The notes beneath the pieces were generated by a model. It was given only the letters and a program-made list of their open reading frames with translations. It was not told the origin of the DNA and did no database searches. The position numbers and the translations under genes were made by a program. Positions 28,005 to 36,100 of a stretch of DNA of 64,000 bases are shown one piece after another. Origin of the DNA: Pseudomonadota bacterium (GTDB taxonomy: Bacteria > Pseudomonadota > Gammaproteobacteria > Burkholderiales > Rhodocyclaceae); assembly GCA_018241665.1 (NCBI GenBank), contig JAFEDK010000008.1, positions 124,001 through 188,000 on the forward strand, given 5' to 3'. How positions within the stretch are numbered: position 1 is the first letter of the stretch; each line of letters begins with the position of its first letter.

Positions 28005-29357
28005 ATGGGCCGCCTGTTCATCAGTCACAGTTGCAAGGACCGCCTGCTGAAGGAAGAGGCCGACACCCTCACGCCTGCCCAACGGGAGCGGCTGGACATG
28101 GCCCAGCGAGTACGCGATGCCGCCGTCGCCGCCCTCGAAGCCGACGACCACTTCATCCTCCTCGACCAGCATGAGCTGGAGACTGGTGATTTCTGGCGCA
28201 ACCAGCTGCTCGCCTGGCTTGGCCTGTGCGACGGTGCGGCAATCTTCCTGACACCCGACTCTGCCGAATCGGACTGGGTCCGCTACGAAGCGGCAATCCT
28301 CAGCTGGCGCCTGTGGGCCAACGAGGCGCTGCGGGTGGTGCCGGTACTCCTGGGCATCGACGAAGCCGACCTCGACCGGCTCGGCTTCGGTCCCCACGGG
28401 ATGAAAGACATTCAGGCCCTGCGTGCCAGCCCCGCCGAAGTGGCCGCCTTCAGCGCCGGTAACAAGGATGTCATCGAGGCATTCGTAGCCCGCCTGGCTC
28501 TCCGCTTCAAGGCCTTGCGCAGCCCCGCCAACCCGGGCGACGAGCCGCTGCAACGCTGGGTCAGCAACGTGGAGACCCAGCTCGAACCCGTTCGCGACAA
28601 GATCCTCCAGCAGGCCTGGGACCTCCTCGCGATCCCGCCCCGCGAGTGGGGCGACAGCCGGGCGCGCCTCACGGTATTCGCCCACTATCTGCTCGAGGCG
28701 CCCATTCCCAGAATGCAGGCGGCCCTGGCGAAACTCAAGGAGGGCTACGTGGATGCGCGGATATGGGCCGGCCTGGTACGCCTGGTCGCGCCGGCCTGGG
28801 TCGAGCCAGGCGCCGCGTGCGCGCTGGCACGGCCAGCCATCGATCCGGCCCTGGCGCCGGCCTTCCAGCTGCGCACCCGCTTCGAGCGCGCGCTGAAGGA
28901 TTACATCCACCGCGCCCTGTTCCCGATCAATCCGGACCGCTTGGTCGCCTATGGCCTCGCCACCGAGGGCCAGCCGTCGTCCGGTCTGCCGCCCTTCGGC
29001 GAACAGGAGAACGAACTGGCCGAACAACTCCAGCGTGATCTCGCCACCCGCACCGGCCTCTACGACTACTGGTTCAGTGACGACGTCGACGCCACCCGAC
29101 AGGAACTGAATGCCGCGCTGGCCCTCGAGCCCTTCTTCGTCGGCATGAACGCCAGCGTCTTCGCCAGCCCGGAGCTGGTCGCCGAACTCCGCCGCCGCTT
29201 CCATGCGGCGCGCTTCGTGTTCTGCCTGTCCCCGCCCCTGCCTGCCGGCGCAGCCCCCCCAGCCGATGTGGAGACGATCCCGCCCCCCGACGGCCAGGCC
29301 TACCGGCTCGTCGGCCAGATGCGCGGCACCCTGTTGCCGCACACCTCCGGAACCTGA
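28005..29357 (+). CDS. TIR-domain protein, first gene of a putative conflict operon
   Basis: A 450-residue protein with an N-terminal TIR domain (about residues 1-165). The start motif is LFISHSCKD (box 1, residues 4-12). The later FLTPDSAESDWVRYEAAIL holds Glu95 in the WxxxE position that is catalytic in NAD-cleaving TIR proteins. The remaining roughly 280 residues are mostly helical, with no domain I recognise, and end in a proline-rich segment. No signal peptide or membrane helix. It is the first gene of an operon with a MoxR ATPase, a VWA-like protein and a CHAT-like protein. By analogy it would be the toxic effector or signalling NADase; enzymatic activity is inferred only from the conserved glutamate. 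Confidence 0.85.
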   Translation: MGRLFISHSCKDRLLKEEADTLTPAQRERLDMAQRVRDAAVAALEADDHFILLDQHELETGDFWRNQLLAWLGLCDGAAIFLTPDSAESDWVRYEAAILSWRLWANEALRVVPVLLGIDEADLDRLGFGPHGMKDIQALRASPAEVAAFSAGNKDVIEAFVARLALRFKALRSPANPGDEPLQRWVSNVETQLEPVRDKILQQAWDLLAIPPREWGDSRARLTVFAHYLLEAPIPRMQAALAKLKEGYVDARIWAGLVRLVAPAWVEPGAACALARPAIDPALAPAFQLRTRFERALKDYIHRALFPINPDRLVAYGLATEGQPSSGLPPFGEQENELAEQLQRDLATRTGLYDYWFSDDVDATRQELNAALALEPFFVGMNASVFASPELVAELRRRFHAARFVFCLSPPLPAGAAPPADVETIPPPDGQAYRLVGQMRGTLLPHTSGT

Positions 29358-29376
29358 CACCGCCACGGAACCCGCG

Positions 29377-30408
29377 ATGCCGAACGATCTTGCCAGCTAC
29401 ACCAGCCCCCTGAGCGGCCCGCTCACCAGCGAATCCCTGCCCGAAGGCACCGGACTCGACAGCCCCGACCGCCGCGACGGCAGCGTTTACCGTTGCCCGC
29501 CAGCCCTGCACCTGGCCCTCGACGTGGCCCTGGCCACCGGCCGGCCGCTGCTCGTGCGCGGCGAGCCGGGTACCGGCAAGTCGTCCTTCGCGGCCTTCGT
29601 GGCTCGCAACCTGGGCTGGCGCTACTACGAACATGCGGTCACCTCGAGCACCGAAGCGCGTGACCTGCTGTGGCGTTTCGACGCGGTACGCCGCCTTGCC
29701 GACGCCCAGGCCCGCGCCGCACTCGGCGGCACGCCACTCAACGACAACGACTACATCGAACCCGGCCCCCTGTGGTGGGCCTTCGATGCAGCCAGCGCCT
29801 CCCGGCGCGGCCAGGCGGAAGGCGTACCGGTCCGGCCCCTCACCGAACCCTTTGGAGAACTCAATGCCGACCGGGACCGGCGTCGTGCGGTGGTACTCAT
29901 CGACGAGATCGACAAGGCCGACCCGGACGTGCCCAACGCCCTGCTGGTGCCGCTCGGCTCCCTGCGCTTCCATGTGTCCGACCTGGGGCGCGACGTGGCG
30001 CGCGAACAGACTCCGGCGCTCCCCACCGCAAGCGCCGCCGACGCGCGCAGCAATGGCCTGCTGATCGTCATCACCACCAACGAGGAGAGAGAACTCCCGT
30101 CCGCCTTCCTGCGCCGCTGCATCACCGTCCGCCTTGACCCACCAGACAGCGGCGAGCTGGTCGAGATCGCCCGCCTGCACTTCACCCGCCCCGGCCAGGA
30201 TTTCGACGGCATGGTCGCCCCGACCGCACAGCGCCTCGCCGAACGCCTGAAGGAAGCGCGCGACACGGCGCGTGCCGCTGGCCAGCGGGTACCTGGTACA
30301 GCCGAATATCTGGACGCCCTGCGCGCCTGCCTCGACCTCGGGATCACCCCGGACGATGACGACCCTCTGTGGGCCGAGCTCAGGCGGATCAGCCTGGCCA
30401 AGGACTGA
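29377..30408 (+). CDS. MoxR-type AAA+ ATPase of the TIR operon
   Basis: A 343-residue AAA+ ATPase. Walker A is GEPGTGKS at residues 62-69, Walker B is VVLIDEIDK at 172-180, sensor 1 and arginine finger are in ITTNEERELPSAFLRRC (232-248). The segment SSTEARDLLWRFDAVRRL (90-107) is characteristic of MoxR ATPases in VWA-MoxR conflict operons and separates it from the housekeeping MoxR at 22096. An insertion at about 140-170 is rich in charged residues. It starts 19 bases after the TIR gene and is followed within two bases by the VWA-like gene. It probably supplies the NTP-dependent switch for the operon. Confidence 0.92.
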   Translation: MPNDLASYTSPLSGPLTSESLPEGTGLDSPDRRDGSVYRCPPALHLALDVALATGRPLLVRGEPGTGKSSFAAFVARNLGWRYYEHAVTSSTEARDLLWRFDAVRRLADAQARAALGGTPLNDNDYIEPGPLWWAFDAASASRRGQAEGVPVRPLTEPFGELNADRDRRRAVVLIDEIDKADPDVPNALLVPLGSLRFHVSDLGRDVAREQTPALPTASAADARSNGLLIVITTNEERELPSAFLRRCITVRLDPPDSGELVEIARLHFTRPGQDFDGMVAPTAQRLAERLKEARDTARAAGQRVPGTAEYLDALRACLDLGITPDDDDPLWAELRRISLAKD

Positions 30409-30410
30409 GC

Positions 30411-31448
30411 GTGGCGGCCAGGGGCGAACTGTGGGTGGGTGACCTGCTGCGTGCCTGGAAGCAGCTGGCCGATGGCCAGGCCCCCGGCGCCAGCGCATTG
30501 CGCACTGCAATTGCCGACACGCTGGGGCTGGGCACGCTGGCCGCACCGGCAGCCGCGCGCCGCAGCAGCGGCGTGGCAGATGACGACGTCGATCATCTCC
30601 CAGTAAACGACACCGGCGCCTCCCGGGCCATCGACGAGCCCAGCCCTCCCGAACCCCAGCCCTTGGCTCTACCACCCGTCAGCGACACACGCAGCCTGCG
30701 GCCACTGACACCGATCGGCCGCTCCCCGCTGCGGCTGCCGGTGGAAGCCGATGACAGCCTTCAGGCGCTCCCCCTCGAATCCGGCGTATCTGCCGAAGCC
30801 CTGCCTTTCGACCCGCTGATCGACCCGGCCCGTGCCCGGGAAACTGTCGGTGCCGCAATTGCCCTTCGCCGCGCCGGCAAGACCATCGACGTGGCCCGGC
30901 TGGTCGATGCCGTGGCCCGCGGCGCCCCGCCGGCGCGCCTCCCTTACCGGGCCACCTGGTCGCCCCGGGCCGGCGTACAGGTCCTGCTCGACGGCGGTGA
31001 AGGCATGACCCCGTTCTTCGACGACCAGTTGTGGCTGATCCGGCAACTGGCCCGCAATGTCGGCGCCGAGCTGATGCGTGTGTACCGCTACCATGGCAAC
31101 CCGCTGCGCGGGGTGCGCGAGCTCCCACGCCAGCGCTACGCGCCGCCAGCCTACCCGGCCTCCCCCAGACCGCAGCGGGCGCCCCCGCTCCTGGCATATG
31201 CGCCACCGCCGCCCGGCACGCCAGTGCTGGTGCTTGGCGACCTCGGCCTGGGGCGCGGCGACGAGAGTGCGGGGCTTCCCGACTGGTCGGCCTGGGCCCA
31301 ACAACTTGCAACACGACGCTGCCCGCCGCTGGTGCTGCTGCCCTGGTCGCCAGCACACTGGCCCAAGCTCCCTCGCTGCCTGGCGTTGGCCTATTGGGAT
31401 CGCAGCCTCGGCCTGGGGGCACTGCGTCAAAAGCGGAGACCGACGTGA
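30411..31448 (+). CDS. Degenerate VWA-like protein of the TIR operon
   Basis: A 345-residue protein starting from a GTG two bases after the MoxR stop. Residues 1-130 are Ala/Pro-rich and low-complexity with a small helical start. From about residue 140 the sequence resembles the VWA-like part of SAV_2336-type proteins that accompany MoxR ATPases. Strand one ends GVQVLLDGGEGM, so the DxSxS metal motif is D-G-G-E-G, without serines. A second acidic loop occurs in LVLGDLGLGRGD. Metal binding is therefore doubtful. The assignment depends on context and short motifs and needs a profile search. It overlaps the next gene by four bases. Confidence 0.7.
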   Translation: MAARGELWVGDLLRAWKQLADGQAPGASALRTAIADTLGLGTLAAPAAARRSSGVADDDVDHLPVNDTGASRAIDEPSPPEPQPLALPPVSDTRSLRPLTPIGRSPLRLPVEADDSLQALPLESGVSAEALPFDPLIDPARARETVGAAIALRRAGKTIDVARLVDAVARGAPPARLPYRATWSPRAGVQVLLDGGEGMTPFFDDQLWLIRQLARNVGAELMRVYRYHGNPLRGVRELPRQRYAPPAYPASPRPQRAPPLLAYAPPPPGTPVLVLGDLGLGRGDESAGLPDWSAWAQQLATRRCPPLVLLPWSPAHWPKLPRCLALAYWDRSLGLGALRQKRRPT

Positions 31449-34400
31449 CCAGCGATCTGGACCGGCGACTCGAAGCCCAGCACCACCTCTCCCCGGCCAG
31501 CGTCGACCTGGCGCGCCCGCTGGCCTTGGCCGTCAGCATCGAACCGGCACTGCTGCGCGCCATGCGCCGTCTGTGGCTGCCGGCCGCCGGTGCCGAGGCC
31601 GAGAGCGCCCTGTGGCTGGGCCCCCTGGTCGAGACGCGCACGCCAACCCTGATTACCCTGCACACCGAATCGCGCGACCACTTCCTCGAAGAGCTCGCCG
31701 CCCTTTACGCCAATCCGCACTCCCGCTCCCGCGTCGATGCCGCCCGCGCCCTGATCACCCGCGCCCACCAGGGACTCTCGCCGGCCCTGCGGTTGGAAGA
31801 AGAACTGGTCTGGAGCGGCATCCGCAGCGATGACGCAGCGATGAGCGCCGCGGTGGAGCAGGTCCTCACGGCCTATGCAAGCGGCCAGCGGAACGGCCTC
31901 GAGCAGTGGGCGGCGCGTGCCTGGAGCCGCCTACCGCTCCGTGTTCGCAACGCTGCGGCAGGCGCGACACTTTTCGAACTGGCACGCAAGTCAGCATTGC
32001 CGGTACGCCTCGCCCGTGGCCCTGAAGCCACCCCTGCCCGGGCAGAATCCCTGGCCCTGATCGCCGCACGCCTGCCACAGACCCAGCTCGGTGTGGCCCG
32101 CCATGGCACCACCCTGCAGATCGGCGAGGTGGAATCCGGCTATTCGATCGCCGTACCCAATACGGCTCCGATCCTCGTGCAGTTGCAGACCGACGATCGC
32201 GGTGACGGTGAATGGCTGCACGTCGCGCCCGGCGAGCGATTGATCCGGGAGGTTGGGCCAGGTACGCTGCGCCTGCGCAGTACCGCCGGCGAGCTCTACG
32301 AACTCCCCGCCCTGCCCTTGAACCTTGTCGCCCGCCAGTTCTCAGACAGGCTCCAAGTTCAGCTCTTATTTGCCGATTGGCGCGAAGAGGCAAACCAGCA
32401 CCTCCCCCCCGGCCTGCAACGAATCGCGCAGAAATTGTTCGAGGATGGTGCGAATGGCGAACTTGGCACGCCCCTGGCCGAAATCCTGCTCCCTCCATCC
32501 ATTCGGTCCCGGCTCTCCCCCCCCACTCCGCTCCTCCTCGACCTTGATGCCGACACTGCGGTGTGGCCCTGGGAAAGCCTGACGCTGGCCGGCCAGGCCT
32601 TGGGCGCAACTCGCATCATCAGCCGGCTGCCCTTGCCGCCCGGACTGCCACGTACGCCGACTGCCGGCAAAACCATCATGCTAGCCGTCGATCCCACCAC
32701 GGACAGGAATGACAGCGCACGCCTGGCATCGGAAGAACTGGCCGAAGCCCTCAAGCTGCGTGGCTTCGATGCCCACGTTCTTGGGGAAGGTTTGCCCCTG
32801 CGACAGGAGCTTTCGCCCCTTCGCCTGCTCGGCATCGCAAGCACCGCCCGCCTGGCACCGCCCCGAGGTGAAAGTGGGCGCCCCGCCATTCATCTGCTTG
32901 GCACCGAAGGCTTCGTCACCCTCGACGACCTCCTGGCTGCCAGCGCACCAGAGTGCGTCATGCTCGATCTGCGGCTTGAACCCATGGACGCGCCGCCGGC
33001 TTCCTCCACGGATACGACGGCCGCCCCGGACATCGAGCATGCAGCCCGCCTCGCCCACGATGTCGCGACGGCGCTGGTTGCCGCCGGCGCCCGCTGCGTG
33101 GTGCTCAAGATCCGCGGCAACGAGGATGATGCGGAGTGGCTGAGCGCCTCCGGACTCCATGAGGCACTGGCCACCGGCATGCCAATCGGCGAGGCCGTGC
33201 GCCAACTACGGGCCGGAAGACTGCAAAGAACCCATCCCGGACGCAAGGTGAAAAAGAGCCGCGCCCCCGCGGCCAGGCCACACTGGTGCCAGACCCTGCT
33301 GTTCGGTGACCCGCAATGGACCTTGGGAGATCCGGCAACGACTCACCTTGGCTCGGAGGCCATCGAGCCGAGGGGAGATCTGCTGCTCGCCGCCCGTATC
33401 GACGGCAACGTGCTCAAGGAGTTCGGCGCCGGGCTGTTCCGCATCCAGCCCGGCACCGAGCTGGACCTCCAGAAAACGACCATCAGCGAGATGAAGGCCG
33501 ACGCTCCGATCCTGCTGTTGATCCATTCCCTCGCCTCCAATATCCGTGGCAGCTTTGGCGATCTGTGGCAGGGCACCGCCGCCGAAAGCTGGTCCGCACT
33601 GCGCGCGAAGTATGGCCCCAACGCATTGGCCTACCAGTACGCATCCCTCGGTCGCTCGCCGCTCGAGAGCGCCCTGTTCCTGGCACGGGCCCTCCCTTCC
33701 GGGGCGCACCTGCACTTACTCACGCTGTCCGAAGGCGGCTTGCTCGGTGAACTGTTATGCCGCAGTCAGCGCATCGGTGGCCAGGCGCCCTTCGACGCAA
33801 ACGATCTGTCTTTGTTTGAAGGCGACTCCGCTGCGATGGAATCCATCGGCGAACTGTCCCGCGTGCTGCAAGCCAAGCGCTTTCGCATCGAACGCTTCGT
33901 TCGCGTGGCCTGCCCCGCTCGCGGCTCCCAGTTGCTCGACTGGCTGCCGACCATCGGAAAAGTCGCGAGCCGGCTGCTGCCCTGGCCGCTGGAAGCGGCA
34001 ATGCGCTTCGCCGGTTCACTGGTCGAACCCGCCCATATGCCCGGCTTCGCCGCCGTCATCCCGGACGCACCGCTGATCCGCATGCTCAACCGCACGGATG
34101 TGTCGGTGGAATCCGACCTGTCTGCTCTTGTAGGTGTCGCAACCCCATCAGGCGGTCTGCTGAAGCGCTTGTCGGGCATGCTTTTGTCACGCCTGAGCGG
34201 CAGCGACAGTGACCTCGTCGTGGACGCCCGCTCCGCCCTTGCCGGCACGCACCGCTTCGGCCTGGCCTGGAGCGCCCGCGTCGAGGGCCCGGACGTCGAT
34301 CATTTTCATTATTTCACCAACGCCGACAGTGCATCCCTTGCGCTGACACGACTGTCCAGCGGCACTGCCACCGGCTGGCAGAGGCTACGTGAAGGCGCAG

Positions 34401-34681
34401 GGCTTCCACCTGCATCTGCGCGGGCGGCGAATCGGCCCGGCGACGATCCAGCCATAGGCGCAGCCTTCCCGACCTTATTGCGCCGCGGTGCCCAAGGACA
34501 GGACGTGACGCAGTTGCAGACCGCCCTCAAGCACCATGGTGCCCAACTGGAAGCCGACGGCCTGTTCGGACCCTCCACCGAGATGGCAGTCAGGCAGTTC
34601 CAGCAGGCCCATGGACTCCCCGCCGATGGGATTGCCGGTCCGCAGACCTTGTCGGTGTTGCTGCGCGACACAGCGGCCTGA
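31445..34681 (+). CDS. CHAT-like, alpha/beta-hydrolase and peptidoglycan-binding fusion protein
   Basis: A 1078-residue protein beginning at a GTG that overlaps the previous stop (GTGA). Regions: about 1-340 unrecognised, with helical and beta stretches; about 355-640 a CHAT-like (caspase-fold) domain, starting LLLDLDADTAVWPWESL; about 680-960 an alpha/beta-hydrolase-like domain with ILLLIHSLASN and the nucleophile-elbow-like LTLSEGGLLG (Ser near 761); about 1005-1072 a peptidoglycan-binding domain 1 repeat (LRRGAQGQDVTQLQTAL, DGLFGPSTEMAVRQFQ). In the CHAT part the expected catalytic His and Cys are not seen: AIHLLGTEGF and CVMLDLRL occupy their places. No signal peptide, so the wall-binding fold is probably used intracellularly. 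It is the last gene of the operon. Confidence 0.75.
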   Translation: MTSDLDRRLEAQHHLSPASVDLARPLALAVSIEPALLRAMRRLWLPAAGAEAESALWLGPLVETRTPTLITLHTESRDHFLEELAALYANPHSRSRVDAARALITRAHQGLSPALRLEEELVWSGIRSDDAAMSAAVEQVLTAYASGQRNGLEQWAARAWSRLPLRVRNAAAGATLFELARKSALPVRLARGPEATPARAESLALIAARLPQTQLGVARHGTTLQIGEVESGYSIAVPNTAPILVQLQTDDRGDGEWLHVAPGERLIREVGPGTLRLRSTAGELYELPALPLNLVARQFSDRLQVQLLFADWREEANQHLPPGLQRIAQKLFEDGANGELGTPLAEILLPPSIRSRLSPPTPLLLDLDADTAVWPWESLTLAGQALGATRIISRLPLPPGLPRTPTAGKTIMLAVDPTTDRNDSARLASEELAEALKLRGFDAHVLGEGLPLRQELSPLRLLGIASTARLAPPRGESGRPAIHLLGTEGFVTLDDLLAASAPECVMLDLRLEPMDAPPASSTDTTAAPDIEHAARLAHDVATALVAAGARCVVLKIRGNEDDAEWLSASGLHEALATGMPIGEAVRQLRAGRLQRTHPGRKVKKSRAPAARPHWCQTLLFGDPQWTLGDPATTHLGSEAIEPRGDLLLAARIDGNVLKEFGAGLFRIQPGTELDLQKTTISEMKADAPILLLIHSLASNIRGSFGDLWQGTAAESWSALRAKYGPNALAYQYASLGRSPLESALFLARALPSGAHLHLLTLSEGGLLGELLCRSQRIGGQAPFDANDLSLFEGDSAAMESIGELSRVLQAKRFRIERFVRVACPARGSQLLDWLPTIGKVASRLLPWPLEAAMRFAGSLVEPAHMPGFAAVIPDAPLIRMLNRTDVSVESDLSALVGVATPSGGLLKRLSGMLLSRLSGSDSDLVVDARSALAGTHRFGLAWSARVEGPDVDHFHYFTNADSASLALTRLSSGTATGWQRLREGAGLPPASARAANRPGDDPAIGAAFPTLLRRGAQGQDVTQLQTALKHHGAQLEADGLFGPSTEMAVRQFQQAHGLPADGIAGPQTLSVLLRDTAA

Positions 34682-34810
34682 CGCGAGCGGCGGAGCTCAT
34701 TCATCTTCACCTGTCGCCCCCGCGCGGCAGGCTCCCCCCGCGTCTCGCTTGCCCTTGTCCTCGCTGCCATGCATTGTCGATTTTTTTTACAGCAAACGGC
34801 TGATCTTTCA

Positions 34811-34838
34811 AATGATTCGGGCAAGAATCATTTTTTTT
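34811..34838 (+). terminator. Rho-independent terminator after the TIR operon
   Basis: A perfect 8-bp inverted repeat (AATGATTC, loop of six, GAATCATT) is followed by a T-rich run, in the AT-rich gap after the CHAT-like gene. The stem is low in GC, so strength may be moderate. Confidence 0.65.
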
Positions 34839-34875
34839 ATTTAGAATCAGGGACCTGAAGAAATCATCTCAGTTT

Positions 34876-34888
34876 GCATAATTTATGC
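34876..34888. repeat. Short palindrome upstream of the PEP-CTERM gene
   Basis: GCATAA-T-TTATGC is a perfect 6-1-6 palindrome 71 bases before the PEP-CTERM start, in an otherwise AT-rich leader. It could be an operator or part of a promoter; TATGCT inside it could act as a -10, but no clear -35 is visible. Confidence 0.35.
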
Positions 34889-34958
34889 TTAGTGTGAAGT
34901 GGTGCTCTTCCCACGCACCGCTTTTTTCTTCTGGTCGCCATTTATCGAGGTAGTACAT

Positions 34959-35669
34959 ATGAACATCAAGTCGTTTGCCATCGCCGCCGTCGGTGCAAGC
35001 ACCATTATTGCAAGCGGTATCGCCAATGCCGCGCTCGTGAATCTGGGGCCGGGTTCGTTTACCGCCGCTGCGTCGGTCATCACCTTCAGCGAGCAGCCTT
35101 TTGGCACCGTTGACCCCGTCTATAGCGTGGGCGGCAATACCATCTCGTTTGGTACCAACTTCGTGGGCCAGAGCGTAACTGCAGGCTCTCCCCGGACGCT
35201 GACCGGTTCGCCGACCGGCGGCTCCCTGTCCCTCGTGCAGGACGGTGGAACCCGTATCGTCGGTGACGGCTCGAACCCCACGTCGCCCGTTCTGTCGGGC
35301 TCCCCGACCTTCAACGGTCCCATCTCCTTCCTGTTCTCCACCCCGGTGGCAGCAGTCGGCCTTGACGGCGGCTACTTCAACGCCATCGGCGGCACCACGA
35401 TCGAAGCCTTCGACGTCAACGGTGCTTCGCTGGGCAGCATCGTGAACAGTGCGCTGGGTATCGAGTTCTACGGCCTCTTCGACACTTCGGGCAGCAACAT
35501 TGCCGGCGTATCGTTCTACATCACCGGCAACGAACCGGCAGGCTTCGCGATCGATAACCTGACCTTCGGCAACGCCAACGTCGTGCGGCACGTTCCGGAA
35601 CCTGCATCGCTGGCCCTTGTCGGCCTCGGCATCGGCAGCCTCATCGCTCGCCGCCGCAAGTCGGCCTGA
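34959..35669 (+). CDS. PEP-CTERM sorting domain protein
   Basis: A 236-residue exported protein. The N-terminal signal peptide (MNIKSFAIAAVGASTIIASG, cut near IANA-A) is followed by a Gly/Ser/Thr-rich beta-type body without cysteines. The C-terminus ends with the exosortase sorting signal VPEPASLALVGLGIG, a hydrophobic helix and a short RRRK cluster. Exosortase is expected to process it at the inner membrane for release to the exopolysaccharide/biofilm matrix; no exosortase gene is in this window. The start at 34959 follows a CGAGG sequence 12 bases upstream. A strong terminator follows. The specific role of the body domain is unknown. Confidence 0.88.
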   Translation: MNIKSFAIAAVGASTIIASGIANAALVNLGPGSFTAAASVITFSEQPFGTVDPVYSVGGNTISFGTNFVGQSVTAGSPRTLTGSPTGGSLSLVQDGGTRIVGDGSNPTSPVLSGSPTFNGPISFLFSTPVAAVGLDGGYFNAIGGTTIEAFDVNGASLGSIVNSALGIEFYGLFDTSGSNIAGVSFYITGNEPAGFAIDNLTFGNANVVRHVPEPASLALVGLGIGSLIARRRKSA

Positions 35670-35732
35670 TAGCTGGCACGCGCGTTGCGCTTCCCATAGC
35701 AGAACGGCGTATTCACGCCACTGTGATTCTGA

Positions 35733-35760
35733 AGGACCCCCTTTTGGGGGTTCTTTTTTT
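35733..35760 (+). terminator. Rho-independent terminator after PEP-CTERM gene
   Basis: AGGACCCCC, loop TTTT, GGGGGTTCT gives a 9-bp stem with one G-T wobble, followed by a run of T's. Confidence 0.88.
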
Positions 35761-35911
35761 GAGATCCTTTCTTGAATCCAAGCCGGCGCCACGACAGACC
35801 GGCTTTCTTAGGCCAGCGGGAAACCCGGAGGAACCCACCAAGGGCACAAGAAGACACGCGAAGCCAAGGGACATCAACTCAAAACCCCAAGTACGATCCA
35901 ACCGACGCAAA

Positions 35912-35946
35912 AAAGCAAAAAAGCCCTGATTGCTCAGGGCTTTTTT
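35912..35946 (-). terminator. Terminator downstream of tRNA-Ser
   Basis: A perfect stem (GCCCTGA, loop TTGC, TCAGGGC at 35923-35940) is flanked by A's on the left and six T's on the right. It can act on both strands; the gene it directly follows is the minus-strand tRNA-Ser. Confidence 0.85.
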
Positions 35947-35961
35947 GCTTGAAACTGGTCT

Positions 35962-36055
35962 TGGCGGAGAGTGAGGGATTCGAACCCTCGATGCAAGTTT
36001 TAGCTCGCATGCTCCCTTAGCAGGGGAGTGCCTTCGACCTCTCGGCCAACTCTCC
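35962..36055 (-). tRNA. tRNA-Ser (anticodon GCT)
   Basis: The minus strand gives a 94-base class II tRNA. The 7-bp acceptor stem GGAGAGT pairs with ACTCTCC, followed by discriminator G and an encoded CCA. The anticodon stem-loop CTCCCCTGCTAAGGGAG places GCT in the anticodon. A long variable arm precedes the T-loop GGTTCGAATCC. It lies 45 bases downstream of lysC on the same strand, with a terminator after it. Confidence 0.97.
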
Positions 36056-36100
36056 CGTCAAGAGCTGCGCATTGTAGACCTAGCGCAGCACTTTGTCAAA

